The notes below the pieces were generated by a model that had not been told where the DNA came from, did not search any database, and worked only from the letters and a program-made list of their open reading frames with translations. A DNA stretch of 8,942 nucleotides from an uncultured Lachnospiraceae bacterium (GTDB lineage Bacteria > Bacillota > Clostridia > Lachnospirales > Lachnospiraceae). Position numbers and translations under genes: made by a program. This document shows positions 1 through 6,486 of the stretch, piece by piece (the first letter of the stretch is position 1; each line of letters opens with the position of its first letter). The stretch is taken from NCBI GenBank assembly GCA_910577165.1, contig CAJTLX010000084.1:1-8942 (forward strand), given 5' to 3'.

Positions 1-164
1 ATGGATGGAAAGTTTTTTATTGAGTGTTTTTTGTGCTTTGATAATTAAGATCTATATCTTCTTCCCTTTTTCCATAGAAAAGAGATATTTTTATCAGTCA
101 AAGTGCAAATTTCCTTTTGTGATTGGAGGGGGAACACTCAAAAAGCAGAAAGGAGCAAAGAGGG

Positions 165-870
165 ATGAAGAAACAAAGAGATGGCTTGCCGAAGTTCTGA
201 GCATAGTGCTGTTTGCCATCAGCTAATATACGGATGCAGGCATCACAGCACAGACCGCCAGCGTAAAGGCGACAGAGGTATCGATTGCGAACCTGCTGGA
301 AGGTAGTGTGCTGACCTTAAACGAAGAGAAAAATTATGGTCAGCATGATTTCGACACAACGAAGATTTCCGGGGTACTGTACTGGAAAGTAAAAAAAGGA
401 ACCGCAAGGCAAACGGCTATGTTGCCGATCCAAAAGCGGAAAACAATGCAGAGGCACCGATTGAGGCAGAGCTGGAAGTGACAAAGGAGATTAAGGTCGA
501 GAATCAGACTAAAGAAGATGTGGAAGTCAAAGATGAAACTGGCGAGGTTACAACTATGGTAGGATCTGGTTTTGATGTACAGGTAACACTGGTGCCAACA
601 CCACCACCAAGTACGGGGACGGGTACACCGAGAACAGGAACAATAAACATCGCACTTCAAGCTCACGCATACCGAGGAGAAAATCCGGCAGAGAATGATT
701 CCATAACTTATACATGGTCAATGGGGGATAATGCTATCGCTTCAAACGCAAGTGAAAACTCAAAGATATATACTGTTGCTACAATTGATCTTGCTGCACT
801 AGATGCTGAACAAAGCTTTACGGTTAGCGTTACAGTTGCTGAAAAAGATACAGCACAAACGACAAAATAA
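165..870 (+). pseudogene. Decayed secreted/surface protein gene with Ig-like C-terminal part
   Basis: I do not recognise a specific family. An AGGAG ribosome binding site at 151-155 sits 9 bases before ATG 165, which opens MKKQR and then stops in frame. The frame starting at 176 gives KRWLAEVLSIVLFAIS, a typical signal-peptide core, so one base appears lost near 174-181. That frame meets TAA at 224-226, then continues as apparent coding sequence (YTDAGITAQTASV... to GVLYWKVKK) up to an A7 run at 391-397. Beyond it the sensible frame is the one read through 870 (KANGYVADPKAE...); one extra A would join the two. The C-terminal part has an acidic stretch, a Pro/Gly/Thr linker (about 595-640) and a beta-rich segment (ITYTWSMGDN ... 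FTVSVTVAEK) like a PKD/Ig-type domain. No sortase motif or membrane anchor is visible. Three lesions point to a pseudogene; sequencing errors at this contig edge are the alternative. Confidence 0.6.
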
Positions 871-919
871 AATTCCTAAATTTTCCATATCAAAATTTGA
901 TTACAGCAATAACATCAAC

Positions 920-968
920 AACCCGCTCCACGAATATTCCAGTCACTTGTGGGGCGGGTTAGCTTTTT
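920..968 (+). terminator. Rho-independent terminator after the decayed surface protein gene
   Basis: A 12-bp stem pairs 920-931 (AACCCGCTCCAC) with 949-960 (GTGGGGCGGGTT), with one G-U pair and a 17-base loop. AGC and a T5 run (964-968) follow. It separates the upstream pseudogene from the ribU transcription unit. Confidence 0.85.
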
Positions 969-1049
969 AACCAAACCTGCAAGAAGTCCCCTACTTCTAA
1001 AGTGGTAGGAGTGCGTCACAAAATAAATATTTTAAAAATTCAAAAACTC

Positions 1050-1078
1050 TTGATTTCCAGATTATCCTGTGCTATAAT
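1050..1078 (+). promoter_or_regulatory. SigA-type promoter for the FMN riboswitch-ribU transcript
   Basis: The -35 box TTGATT (1050-1055) and a perfect -10 box TATAAT (1073-1078) are 17 bases apart. The predicted transcription start, near 1085, lies about 15 bases before the riboswitch P1 helix, as expected for a riboswitch leader. Confidence 0.85.
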
Positions 1079-1099
1079 CTCTTAAAAATAAATACGGTG

Positions 1100-1210
1100 A
1101 TTCTTCGGGGCAGGGTGAAATTCCCGATCGGCGGTATAGTCCGCAAGCGTTGATGCGCATGATTTGGTGAGATTCCAAAACCGACAGTATAGTCTGGATG
1201 AGAGAAGAAT
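1100..1210 (+). promoter_or_regulatory. FMN riboswitch (RFN element)
   Basis: The conserved RFN blocks appear in order: GCAGGGTGAAATTCCCGA (1110-1127), CGGCGGT with AGTCCGC, TTGGTGAGATTCC with AAAACCGACAGT, and AGTCTGGATG. The closing P1 helix pairs ATTCTTC (1100-1106) with GAAGAAT (1204-1210). RFN elements bind flavin mononucleotide and turn off riboflavin synthesis or uptake genes. Here the downstream gene is ribU, so uptake should fall when FMN is plentiful. Confidence 0.97.
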
Positions 1211-1274
1211 TTTTCTGGCAATGCGCTGCGCTGTCATGTTTTTGGCACGTATCGTTTGTGACGAAAATCCTTTA

Positions 1275-1301
1275 TTCCCTGGAGAAATCCGGGGATTTTT
1301 T
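1275..1301 (+). terminator. Terminator of the FMN riboswitch expression platform
   Basis: TTCCCTGG (1275-1282) pairs with CCGGGGA (1289-1295) around a short AGAAAT loop, followed by T6 (1296-1301). Its position, 65 bases after the aptamer and before ribU, fits a transcription-attenuation switch. I could not identify the competing antiterminator pairing by eye. The region 1275-1295 is also complementary to 1416-1436 further downstream. Confidence 0.75.
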
Positions 1302-1436
1302 CTATGTGCAGACTCGCATATGGAAATTTACTGTTAGCACAGTATACGAGTCGCGCAGCGAGTAGTAGAGAAAAACTTTCTCCTACTTGATTGCACAGGG
1401 CGCAAATTTTCTGTTTTTCCGGATTTCTCCAGGGGA
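1275..1436. repeat. Long imperfect inverted repeat enclosing two hairpins in the ribU leader
   Basis: CCCTGGAGAAATCCGG (1277-1292) is exactly complementary to CCGGATTTCTCCAGGG (1419-1434). With G-U and A-U pairs at both edges the match extends to 1275-1295 against 1416-1436, about 21 bp. The enclosed sequence holds a hairpin with GACTCG (1311-1316) against CGAGTC (1347-1352), and another with AGTAG/GAGAAA (1361-1373) against TTTCTC/CTACT (1377-1387). This fills the otherwise gene-free stretch between the terminator and the ribU ribosome binding site. It could be a regulatory fold or a small inserted palindromic element; I saw no obvious target-site duplication. Confidence 0.65.
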
Positions 1437-1469
1437 AACCGAGCAGAATCCTGTAAAAAGGAGGGTCCT

Positions 1470-2261
1470 ATGGACAAATTAAAAAAATTTTTTTCTTCCC
1501 CGCTTGAGGTGATTTCCAAATTGCTGGAAACGGCGAGGGACAATGTGGGCTTTTTGCTTGTCAGTGTGTTGATTGTCGCGCTGATTCTTGGGGCAGCATA
1601 TGGGGCGGAGTATTATTTCGCAAAGAAAAATCACACCAGCCGAAGCAGCGAGCGGCTAAAGGTGCATCGTATGACGCTGATCGCACTGCTTTCCGCAATT
1701 GGATTTGTGCTGATGCTGATTGATTTTCCACTCTGGTTTCTTCCAAGTTTTTACAAAATTGATCTGAGCGAACTTCCAGTTCTGATTGCCGCTTTTACTT
1801 TGGGACCGGTGGCAGGGGTGACCACAGAATTTCTGAAAGTATTTTTAAATGTGCTGATCCAGGGGACGGGAACGGCATTTATTGGCGAGTTTGCAAATTT
1901 TTTGATTGGCTGTGCGTTTATTGTTCCGGCTTCCGTGATTTATTATGCGAAAAAGACAAAGAAAAATGCCTTTATCGGTATAGCGGTCGGCGCATTGACC
2001 TGCGTGATAACGGGCTGCCTGATGAATGCTTATGTTCTGCTTCCGGCTTACGGCAAGGCATTCCATATGGAAATTGAAAATTTGGTTGCGATGGGAACCG
2101 AAAAGAATGGAATGATTTCCGGGATGTTCAGCTTTGTAATTTTTGCCGTGGCTCCGTTTAATCTAATAAAATGTGTGGTAACGGGAGCGGTGACGATGCT
2201 GATTTACAAAAAGATCAGCTATCTGTTAAAAGGAGGAGAACAGATCAGGGCAATTTCTTAA
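1470..2261 (+). CDS. ribU: Riboflavin ECF transporter substrate-binding subunit RibU
   Basis: RibU is the membrane S component that binds riboflavin and works with a shared energizing module (EcfT with two EcfA ATPases), which is not encoded here. The 263-residue protein is strongly hydrophobic. The core from about residue 66 (HRMTLIALLSAIGFVLMLIDFP) has some six membrane segments and the RibU/S-component signature YKIDLSELPVLIAAFTLGP (95-113). Later GTAFIGEFANF (134-144) and the polar-flanked final helices match the family. Residues 1-65 are an extra N-terminal part with one more membrane helix (about 27-46); usual RibU proteins are nearer 190-210 residues. The start is set by AGGAGG at 1459-1464, five bases before ATG 1470. 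Control by the upstream FMN riboswitch supports riboflavin as substrate. Confidence 0.93.
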   Translation: MDKLKKFFSSPLEVISKLLETARDNVGFLLVSVLIVALILGAAYGAEYYFAKKNHTSRSSERLKVHRMTLIALLSAIGFVLMLIDFPLWFLPSFYKIDLSELPVLIAAFTLGPVAGVTTEFLKVFLNVLIQGTGTAFIGEFANFLIGCAFIVPASVIYYAKKTKKNAFIGIAVGALTCVITGCLMNAYVLLPAYGKAFHMEIENLVAMGTEKNGMISGMFSFVIFAVAPFNLIKCVVTGAVTMLIYKKISYLLKGGEQIRAIS

Positions 2262-2282
2262 AAAACTCTTTGCACAACCGGA

Positions 2283-2310
2283 TTGCATTTTTTTTTAAAT
2301 CTGCTATAAT
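2283..2310 (+). promoter_or_regulatory. Promoter for the ycxB-like/tsaE/tsaB/rimI operon
   Basis: TTGCAT (2283-2288) and TATAAT (2305-2310) are separated by 16 bases, mostly a T run. The predicted start near 2317 leaves a leader of about 58 bases before ATG 2375. Confidence 0.75.
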
Positions 2311-2374
2311 GGGACTGTCATAAAAAATGGCACAAATGCTGAAATGGCAGAAACCAAAATAGAAAGGTAAAAAA

Positions 2375-2881
2375 ATGGAGGAGATTAAATTCAGTGTAAG
2401 GATGCGGGTAAAGACAATGTATCGCTTCCTGATGCATCACGGCTATGCGGGCATATCCGGGATTATCAATCTGATTATCAGTGGCGGCGCGCTTATCCTG
2501 CTGATTGCGGGGGTGGGGGAAACTAAGACCTCAAAGGTGGCACTGCTCCTTATCGCGGCACTGTTTACCGTGATCAATCCGGTCTATCTCTATTATAAGG
2601 CAGCAAAGCAGGTAAAGCTGACCCCGATGTTTGCAAATCCATTGGATTATGTGATCGGCGAGGAGGGACTGACCGTTTCGCAGGGCGAGGAGGCACTGAC
2701 GGTCGAGTGGAAGGAATTGAGAAATGTCGTGGAGACAAAAAAAGATTTCTATGTCTATCTGTCATTGACGCGCGCCTATATTTTTCCAAAGGAAAATCTT
2801 GCGGGACTTGAAGAAGCGTTTCGGGTAGCGGTAAAATCGCATACGAAGCCGGAGATCTGCAAATGTAAGTTTAAGGAGTAA
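2375..2881 (+). CDS. YcxB-like membrane protein
   Basis: A 168-residue protein of unknown function. It has a short cytoplasmic N-terminus beginning EEIKFSVRMR, two membrane segments (about 28-47 and 54-74), and a soluble C-terminal domain. The pattern YVIGEEGLTVSQGEEALTV then EWKELRNVVETKKDFYVYL and AYIFPK is characteristic of YcxB-like C-terminal domains (beta-rich and PH-like). The family role is not established, so no function is assigned. ATG 2375 follows GAAAGG (2362-2367) at 7 bases. It is the first gene of an operon with tsaE, whose start lies 19 bases after its stop, so it is probably co-transcribed with t6A genes without an evident link to them. Confidence 0.8.
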   Translation: MEEIKFSVRMRVKTMYRFLMHHGYAGISGIINLIISGGALILLIAGVGETKTSKVALLLIAALFTVINPVYLYYKAAKQVKLTPMFANPLDYVIGEEGLTVSQGEEALTVEWKELRNVVETKKDFYVYLSLTRAYIFPKENLAGLEEAFRVAVKSHTKPEICKCKFKE

Positions 2882-2900
2882 GCAAAACGGGGGCGCGGGG

Positions 2901-3386
2901 ATGATATATGAGAGTGACAGTGCCATGAAAACGGCGCAGATTGCATTGGAACTTGCAAGGACGGCAAGTCCGGGTATGGTGATTTGTCTTGATGGGGAGC
3001 TGGGAGTTGGAAAAACGGTATTTACGCAGGGGTTTGCAAGGGGACTTGGCATTGCAGAGCCGGTGAGCAGCCCGACATTTACGATTCTTCAGATATATGA
3101 GGAAGGGCGTTTGCCTCTCTATCATTTTGATGTATATCGGATTTCCGATCCTGAGGAAATGGAAGAAATTGGATATGAGGATTACTTCTATGGACAGGGA
3201 GTATGCCTGATTGAGTGGTCAACGCTAATTGAGGAACTTTTGCCGGAGGGGGCAGTGCGGGTTCGGTTAGAAAAGGACCTTGCGCGAGGGTTTGATTTTC
3301 GGCGGATCGTGATTCAGTCGGAGAAAGAAAATTTCGCATTAAAAGAGGAAAACGAGGATTTGGCATATGAAGATATTGGCGATTGA
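2901..3386 (+). CDS. tsaE: tRNA t6A biosynthesis ATPase TsaE
   Basis: TsaE is the small P-loop ATPase that binds the TsaB-TsaD complex and resets it for each round of t6A37 synthesis on ANN-decoding tRNAs. The protein (161 residues, usual size about 150) has Walker A GELGVGKT (32-39), the SSPTFT motif (56-61), the family hallmark HFDVYR (75-80), and IEW (104-106) in the Walker B-like region. The last 20 or so residues are acidic and probably unstructured. ATG 2901 has only G-rich sequence before it; a better AAGGAG (2873-2878) lies 22 bases away, so translation may depend on coupling with the upstream gene. ATG 2925 is a possible internal start but would remove the conserved first strand. Its 3' end overlaps tsaB by 20 bases. 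Confidence 0.95.
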   Translation: MIYESDSAMKTAQIALELARTASPGMVICLDGELGVGKTVFTQGFARGLGIAEPVSSPTFTILQIYEEGRLPLYHFDVYRISDPEEMEEIGYEDYFYGQGVCLIEWSTLIEELLPEGAVRVRLEKDLARGFDFRRIVIQSEKENFALKEENEDLAYEDIGD

Positions 3387-4077
3387 CAGTTCGGGGCTGG
3401 TGGCATCGGCGGCACTTCTTGCGGATGGCATACTGGTCGCGGAATATACTGTGGATTATAAAAAGACACATTCGCAGACACTTTTGCCGATGGTGGACGA
3501 GATTTTGCGCATGACAGAGCAGGAGCTTATGGAGATTGATGCGATTGCAGTTTCGGAAGGACCTGGTTCTTTTACGGGATTGCGCATTGGGGCAGCGACG
3601 GCAAAGGGACTGGGGCTGGTGATTGAAAAGCCAATAATTGGTGTGCCGACGGTGGATGCACTTGCGTATAATCTCTACGGGACGAAGCGGCGGATCTGCC
3701 CGCTGATGGATGCGAGACGCGCGCAAGTATATACGGGAGTCTATACCTTTGAGGGGGAAAATTTTATCACGCTTGTACCGCAGAAAATAGCGGCAGTGGA
3801 GGAAATTTTGCAGCAGTTAAATGGGATGGGGGAGCCGGTGATTTTCTTGGGAGATGGTGTTCCCGTACATGAGCGCGCGATTGCGCAGACAATGAAAGCA
3901 CCGTATTCGTTTGCCCCGGCACATCTGGCAAGACAGCGTGCGGGGGCAGTTGGAGCATTGGCTGCTCTCTATTATAAGGAGGGAAAAGGATGTACGGCGG
4001 GAGAGTTTGCCCCGGTATATCTAAGACCGTCCCAGGCGGAGAGAGAGCGCGAGGAACGCCTAAAAGGAGCGGTATGA
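3367..4077 (+). CDS. tsaB: tRNA t6A biosynthesis scaffold protein TsaB
   Basis: TsaB is a catalytically inactive ASKHA-fold paralogue of TsaD that dimerises with it and recruits TsaE for t6A37 formation. The 236-residue protein opens with MKILAIDSSG, the first ASKHA strand. It carries the signature EGPGSFTGLRIG (64-75), followed by GVPTVDALA (92-100) and PLMDARRAQVYTGVY (112-126), all typical of TsaB. Length is normal. The reading frame starts inside tsaE, a 20-base overlap, and its TGA overlaps the rimI ATG (4-base ATGA), so translational coupling is likely across all three. Its partner gene tsaD lies about 2.4 kb downstream rather than adjacent. Confidence 0.95.
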   Translation: MKILAIDSSGLVASAALLADGILVAEYTVDYKKTHSQTLLPMVDEILRMTEQELMEIDAIAVSEGPGSFTGLRIGAATAKGLGLVIEKPIIGVPTVDALAYNLYGTKRRICPLMDARRAQVYTGVYTFEGENFITLVPQKIAAVEEILQQLNGMGEPVIFLGDGVPVHERAIAQTMKAPYSFAPAHLARQRAGAVGALAALYYKEGKGCTAGEFAPVYLRPSQAEREREERLKGAV

Positions 4078-4508
4078 CAGAGATTCGCAGGATGCGGGAG
4101 TGCGACTTAGACCAGGTTGCGATACTGGAAAAACTTATTTTTAGCGAGCCATGGAGTCGGCGCGGATTTGAGGAAACTTATCAGAAAAAAGAAAACTGTT
4201 ATTTGGTGGCAGAAGAAAATGGGCAGATTTTGGCTTACTGCGGTCTATGGGGGATCGCGGATGAGGGGGATATCTGCAATGTTGCGGTGCGAAGAGAGTC
4301 AAGGCGGCGGGGACTTGCAGAGGCGATGCTTAGAGAGTTATTGGCGGCGGGGGAAGCGATGGGAATTACCGCCTTTACTTTGGAAGTGCGCGTCGGGAAT
4401 GCGCCAGCGATCGCGCTCTACCACAAACTTGGTTTTAAAGATGCTGGAATTCGCCCTGGTTTTTATACGAAACCATGCGAAGATGCGCTGATTATGTGGA
4501 GAAGGTAA
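4074..4508 (+). CDS. rimI: GNAT N-acetyltransferase, ribosomal protein S18 alanine acetyltransferase RimI
   Basis: RimI transfers acetyl from acetyl-CoA to the N-terminal alanine of ribosomal protein S18 and often neighbours tsaB and tsaD. The 144-residue protein shows the GNAT order: IRRMRECDLDQVAILE at the N-terminus, then FSEPWSRRGFEE (27-38), a RimI-type motif. Strand 4 is ICNVAVRRESRRRGLAEAML, with the acetyl-CoA loop R-R-R-G-L-A. EVRVGNAPAIALYHKLGFK follows and is typical of the family. Start chosen at ATG 4074: AAAAGGAG (4062-4069) sits 4 bases before it and it overlaps the tsaB stop. An in-frame ATG at 3990 would only add out-of-frame tsaB sequence. It ends the operon; substrate specificity is inferred from family and context. 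Confidence 0.92.
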   Translation: MTEIRRMRECDLDQVAILEKLIFSEPWSRRGFEETYQKKENCYLVAEENGQILAYCGLWGIADEGDICNVAVRRESRRRGLAEAMLRELLAAGEAMGITAFTLEVRVGNAPAIALYHKLGFKDAGIRPGFYTKPCEDALIMWRR

Positions 4509-4517
4509 ATATTTACC
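4504..4517. repeat. Perfect 14-base palindrome at the rimI stop codon
   Basis: GGTAAAT (4504-4510) is followed directly by ATTTACC (4511-4517), including the rimI TAA. With no loop or T run it is not a terminator. It could be an operator half-site pair for the next transcript or chance. Confidence 0.4.
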
Positions 4518-4616
4518 AACAATTTCCACTATGTTTCGACATAAAAATATGTTATGATATTCTTACCGGAGAATATTGCGGGCGGGCATTCCTACAGGAA
4601 AAGGGCGGTTAAGGGC

Positions 4617-4847
4617 ATGGATAAACTGGAAATAATAAAACTGCGGTGCAACAACTGCGGACGCGAATTGAAAACAGAAAATGGGGTTTTGGTGGAGGAC
4701 GCTTTGGTTGCCAGCAAGGAATGGGGATATTTTTCCAGAAAAGATCTCCAGGTGCACAGTTTTGTTTTGTGCGAGGAATGCTGCGACCGGATTGCGGCGA
4801 GTTTTCAGATCCCTGTGACAGTGACAGAAAAACGCGAGGTTATGTAA
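4617..4847 (+). CDS. Small CxxC/CxxC zinc-ribbon-like protein
   Basis: A 76-residue protein I cannot assign to a named family. It has a CNNC pair at residues 11-14 and CEECC at 52-56, a spacing consistent with a four-cysteine zinc site. Between them is a mixed segment, EDALVASKEWGYFSRKDLQVHSF, and the tail ends EKREVM. It may bind nucleic acid or protein partners, but nothing shows this directly. The reading frame is open upstream to 4554. ATG 4617 is preferred because the protein then begins DKLEIIKLRCNNC and AGGAAAAGGG (4596-4605) lies at a reasonable distance. The stop TAA (4845-4847) is within the loop and stem of a strong terminator, so the gene seems to be its own short transcript between rimI and rnz. 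Confidence 0.75.
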   Translation: MDKLEIIKLRCNNCGRELKTENGVLVEDALVASKEWGYFSRKDLQVHSFVLCEECCDRIAASFQIPVTVTEKREVM

Positions 4848-4860
4848 CCTCGCGTTTTTT
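4828..4860 (+). terminator. Strong terminator overlapping the end of the small cysteine-rich gene
   Basis: ACGCGAGGTT (4832-4841) pairs with AACCTCGCGT (4846-4855) around an ATGT loop, flanked by A4 on the left and T6 (4855-4860) on the right. The gene's last codons and stop lie within the hairpin. Because A and T runs flank both sides, it could also terminate transcription on the other strand. Confidence 0.9.
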
Positions 4861-4911
4861 ATCCGCAGGAGCGCGAATGGAAGATAGTTGTAAATGGATT
4901 TGGAGTTTCCC

Positions 4912-4940
4912 TTGCGAAATTGGGAAGAATATGGTAAGAT
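4912..4940 (+). promoter_or_regulatory. Extended -10 promoter for the rnz operon
   Basis: TTGCGA (4912-4917) and TAAGAT (4935-4940) are 17 bases apart. A TG dinucleotide at 4932-4933 gives an extended -10 element. The predicted start near 4947 leaves a leader of only about 23 bases before the rnz ATG at 4970. Confidence 0.75.
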
Positions 4941-4969
4941 AGAAACAAAAAAGAAATGGACAGGAAGAT

Positions 4970-5884
4970 ATGTTAGATGTTTGCTTGTTGGGAACCAGCG
5001 GGATGATGCCGTTGCCGGGGCGGTGGCTGACTGCGTTGATGACGCGCTTAAATGGCAGCAGTCTCCTGATTGACTGCGGGGAGGGTACACAGATTGCCAT
5101 TCGGGAAAAGGGCTGGAGTTTCCATGATATTGATATTATCTGTTTTACTCATTATCACGGTGACCATATCAGCGGGCTGCCGGGATTGCTTTTGTCAATG
5201 GGCAATGCGGAGCGAAAAGAACCGTTGACGCTGATTGGACCTAAGGGATTGGAGCGCGTAGTTTCCTCCCTGCGTGTGATTGCACCGGAGCTGCCATTTG
5301 AACTAAAATTTATTGAATTATCAGAGAATGTGCAGCAGTTAAAAGTGGGGGAATATTGCATTGAGGCCTTTCGGGTAAATCATAATATTGTCTGCTACGG
5401 GTACACTCTCACCGTGCGGCGCAGCGGCAAATTTATACCAGAAAAGGCGCAGAAAAATCAAGTTCCAAAAGAATTTTGGAGTCGTCTTCAAAAGGGTATG
5501 GTGATTGAGCATGAGGGCAGAACTTATACGCAGGATATGATTTTGGGTCCGGAACGCAGGGGAATCAAACTTACTTACTGCACGGATACAAGACCTGTTT
5601 TTACAATTGCAGAGTCAGCGAGAGAAGCGGATCTATTTATCTGTGAGGGGATGTATGGGGAGAAGGGCAAGGAGGCAAAGGCATACGAACATAAGCATAT
5701 GACGTTTTATGAGGCAGCGCAGCTGGCAAAGGATGCAAATGTGCGGGAATTGTGGCTGACTCATTACAGTCCGTCCTTAACTCACCCGGAAGAATTCATG
5801 AAAGAAACACGCAAAATTTTTGAAAATACTTTTCCGGGCAAGGATAAAAAGAGCGTGGTGCTGGAATTTGAGAAAGACGAATAG
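4970..5884 (+). CDS. rnz: Ribonuclease Z (tRNA 3' endonuclease)
   Basis: RNase Z cleaves tRNA precursors after the discriminator base so that CCA can be added, acting as a two-zinc metallo-beta-lactamase dimer in the cytoplasm. The 304-residue protein has the short-form length. It carries MLDVCLLGTSGMMPLPGR at the N-terminus, LLIDCGEGTQ (32-41), the metal motif HYHGDH (61-66), and further expected ligands His138 (VNHN), Asp206 (YCTDTRP) and His265 (LTHYSP), with His243 in HKHMT. The region of about 150-200, including ILGPERRGIKL, corresponds to the flexible exosite arm that clamps the tRNA elbow. ATG 4970 follows AGGAAG (4962-4967) closely. It leads an operon with a DUF6715-like gene, tsaD and ispD. 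The CCA-less tRNA genes at the end of this window are plausible substrates. Confidence 0.96.
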   Translation: MLDVCLLGTSGMMPLPGRWLTALMTRLNGSSLLIDCGEGTQIAIREKGWSFHDIDIICFTHYHGDHISGLPGLLLSMGNAERKEPLTLIGPKGLERVVSSLRVIAPELPFELKFIELSENVQQLKVGEYCIEAFRVNHNIVCYGYTLTVRRSGKFIPEKAQKNQVPKEFWSRLQKGMVIEHEGRTYTQDMILGPERRGIKLTYCTDTRPVFTIAESAREADLFICEGMYGEKGKEAKAYEHKHMTFYEAAQLAKDANVRELWLTHYSPSLTHPEEFMKETRKIFENTFPGKDKKSVVLEFEKDE

Positions 5885-5897
5885 GGGGCATACTGCT

Positions 5898-6485
5898 ATG
5901 AAAAAGAAAGGTACAGTGATCACTATTATTGTGATGCTTTTGGTGGCAGCGGGAATTGTGGCAGGTTATTTTTTTATTTCCGCAAAGAAGAACAAGGAAA
6001 ATTATGAGGGCGGGAAGCGTACCGAGGTGGATACTCTGCTTGAGAAAAATTTGGAGAACAATTATCCGCTTACCTCCAGGGAAGTAGTAAAATTTTACAG
6101 TAGAATTTTAAAATGCTATTATAACGAAGCACTGACAGATGAGCAGGTGGGCGAACTTCTCGATCAGATGAGAGGACTTTTTGATGAGGAATTTCTGGCG
6201 GAGAATCCCCGCGATTCCCATTTGGAAGAACTAAAGGAGGAGATCGCGGATTTTGCGGCGCGCTCGTGTACGATTACCAGCTATCAGGTGCAGGATAACC
6301 GCAATATTGTGACCTGGAAGGATGAGGAAAAAGAATATGCGAGAGTGATCGTTTCGTACACACAATATCTGCAAAAAGATAGAAAGTATCTTAAAGTATA
6401 TGAGGAGTTTATTTTGCGCAAGGACGATGCGGGGAAGTGGAAGATTCTCGGCTGGTATCTGACGGACGAGGATGCAATGAAATAA
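5898..6485 (+). CDS. Membrane-anchored protein, probably DUF6715-like
   Basis: A 195-residue protein of unknown function. A basic MKKKG start and a single hydrophobic helix (about 6-28, TVITIIVMLLVAAGIVAGYFF) indicate an N-terminal membrane anchor with the rest outside the membrane. The soluble part has helical segments (LTSREVVKFYSRILKCYYNEALTDEQVGELLDQM, 58-91), then a strand-rich end (ITSYQVQDNRNIVTWKD ... FILRKDDAGKWKILGWYL) resembling the NTF2-like fold of proteins that assess stalk or envelope state. I recall such proteins next to rnz/tsaD in Lachnospiraceae under DUF6715, but cannot verify it here. ATG 5898 follows AGGGGG (5883-5888) by 9 bases. The open frame reaches back to 5820 inside rnz, which I reject. 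The stop is one base before tsaD. Confidence 0.78.
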   Translation: MKKKGTVITIIVMLLVAAGIVAGYFFISAKKNKENYEGGKRTEVDTLLEKNLENNYPLTSREVVKFYSRILKCYYNEALTDEQVGELLDQMRGLFDEEFLAENPRDSHLEELKEEIADFAARSCTITSYQVQDNRNIVTWKDEEKEYARVIVSYTQYLQKDRKYLKVYEEFILRKDDAGKWKILGWYLTDEDAMK

Positions 6486-6486
6486 G

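Noticed and set aside
5..226. Open frame of 73 codons from ATG 5
   Set aside because: No ribosome binding site before it, and the first 50 residues come from AT-rich, non-coding-looking sequence. Only its last part (from 176) belongs to a gene, the signal-peptide region of the decayed gene at 165.
2264..2297. Possible ribU terminator before the T9 run (TGCA ... TGCA)
   Set aside because: The stem is only four pairs with mismatches; the T run is better explained as the spacer of the promoter at 2283-2310.
3079..3726. 215-codon open frame on the minus strand
   Set aside because: It is antisense to tsaE and tsaB, with a His/Arg/Pro/Cys-rich composition typical of a shadow frame.
3990..4073. 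Longer N-terminus for rimI starting at 3990
   Set aside because: It lies wholly within tsaB out of frame, lacks family similarity, and ATG 4074 has a ribosome binding site and the expected RimI N-terminus.
4535..4563. Promoter for the small cysteine-rich gene
   Set aside because: TATGAT (4553-4558) has no acceptable -35 box. TTCGAC (4535-4540) with TATTCT (4558-4563) has 17-base spacing but weak hexamers. A promoter must lie near here, but I cannot place it with confidence.
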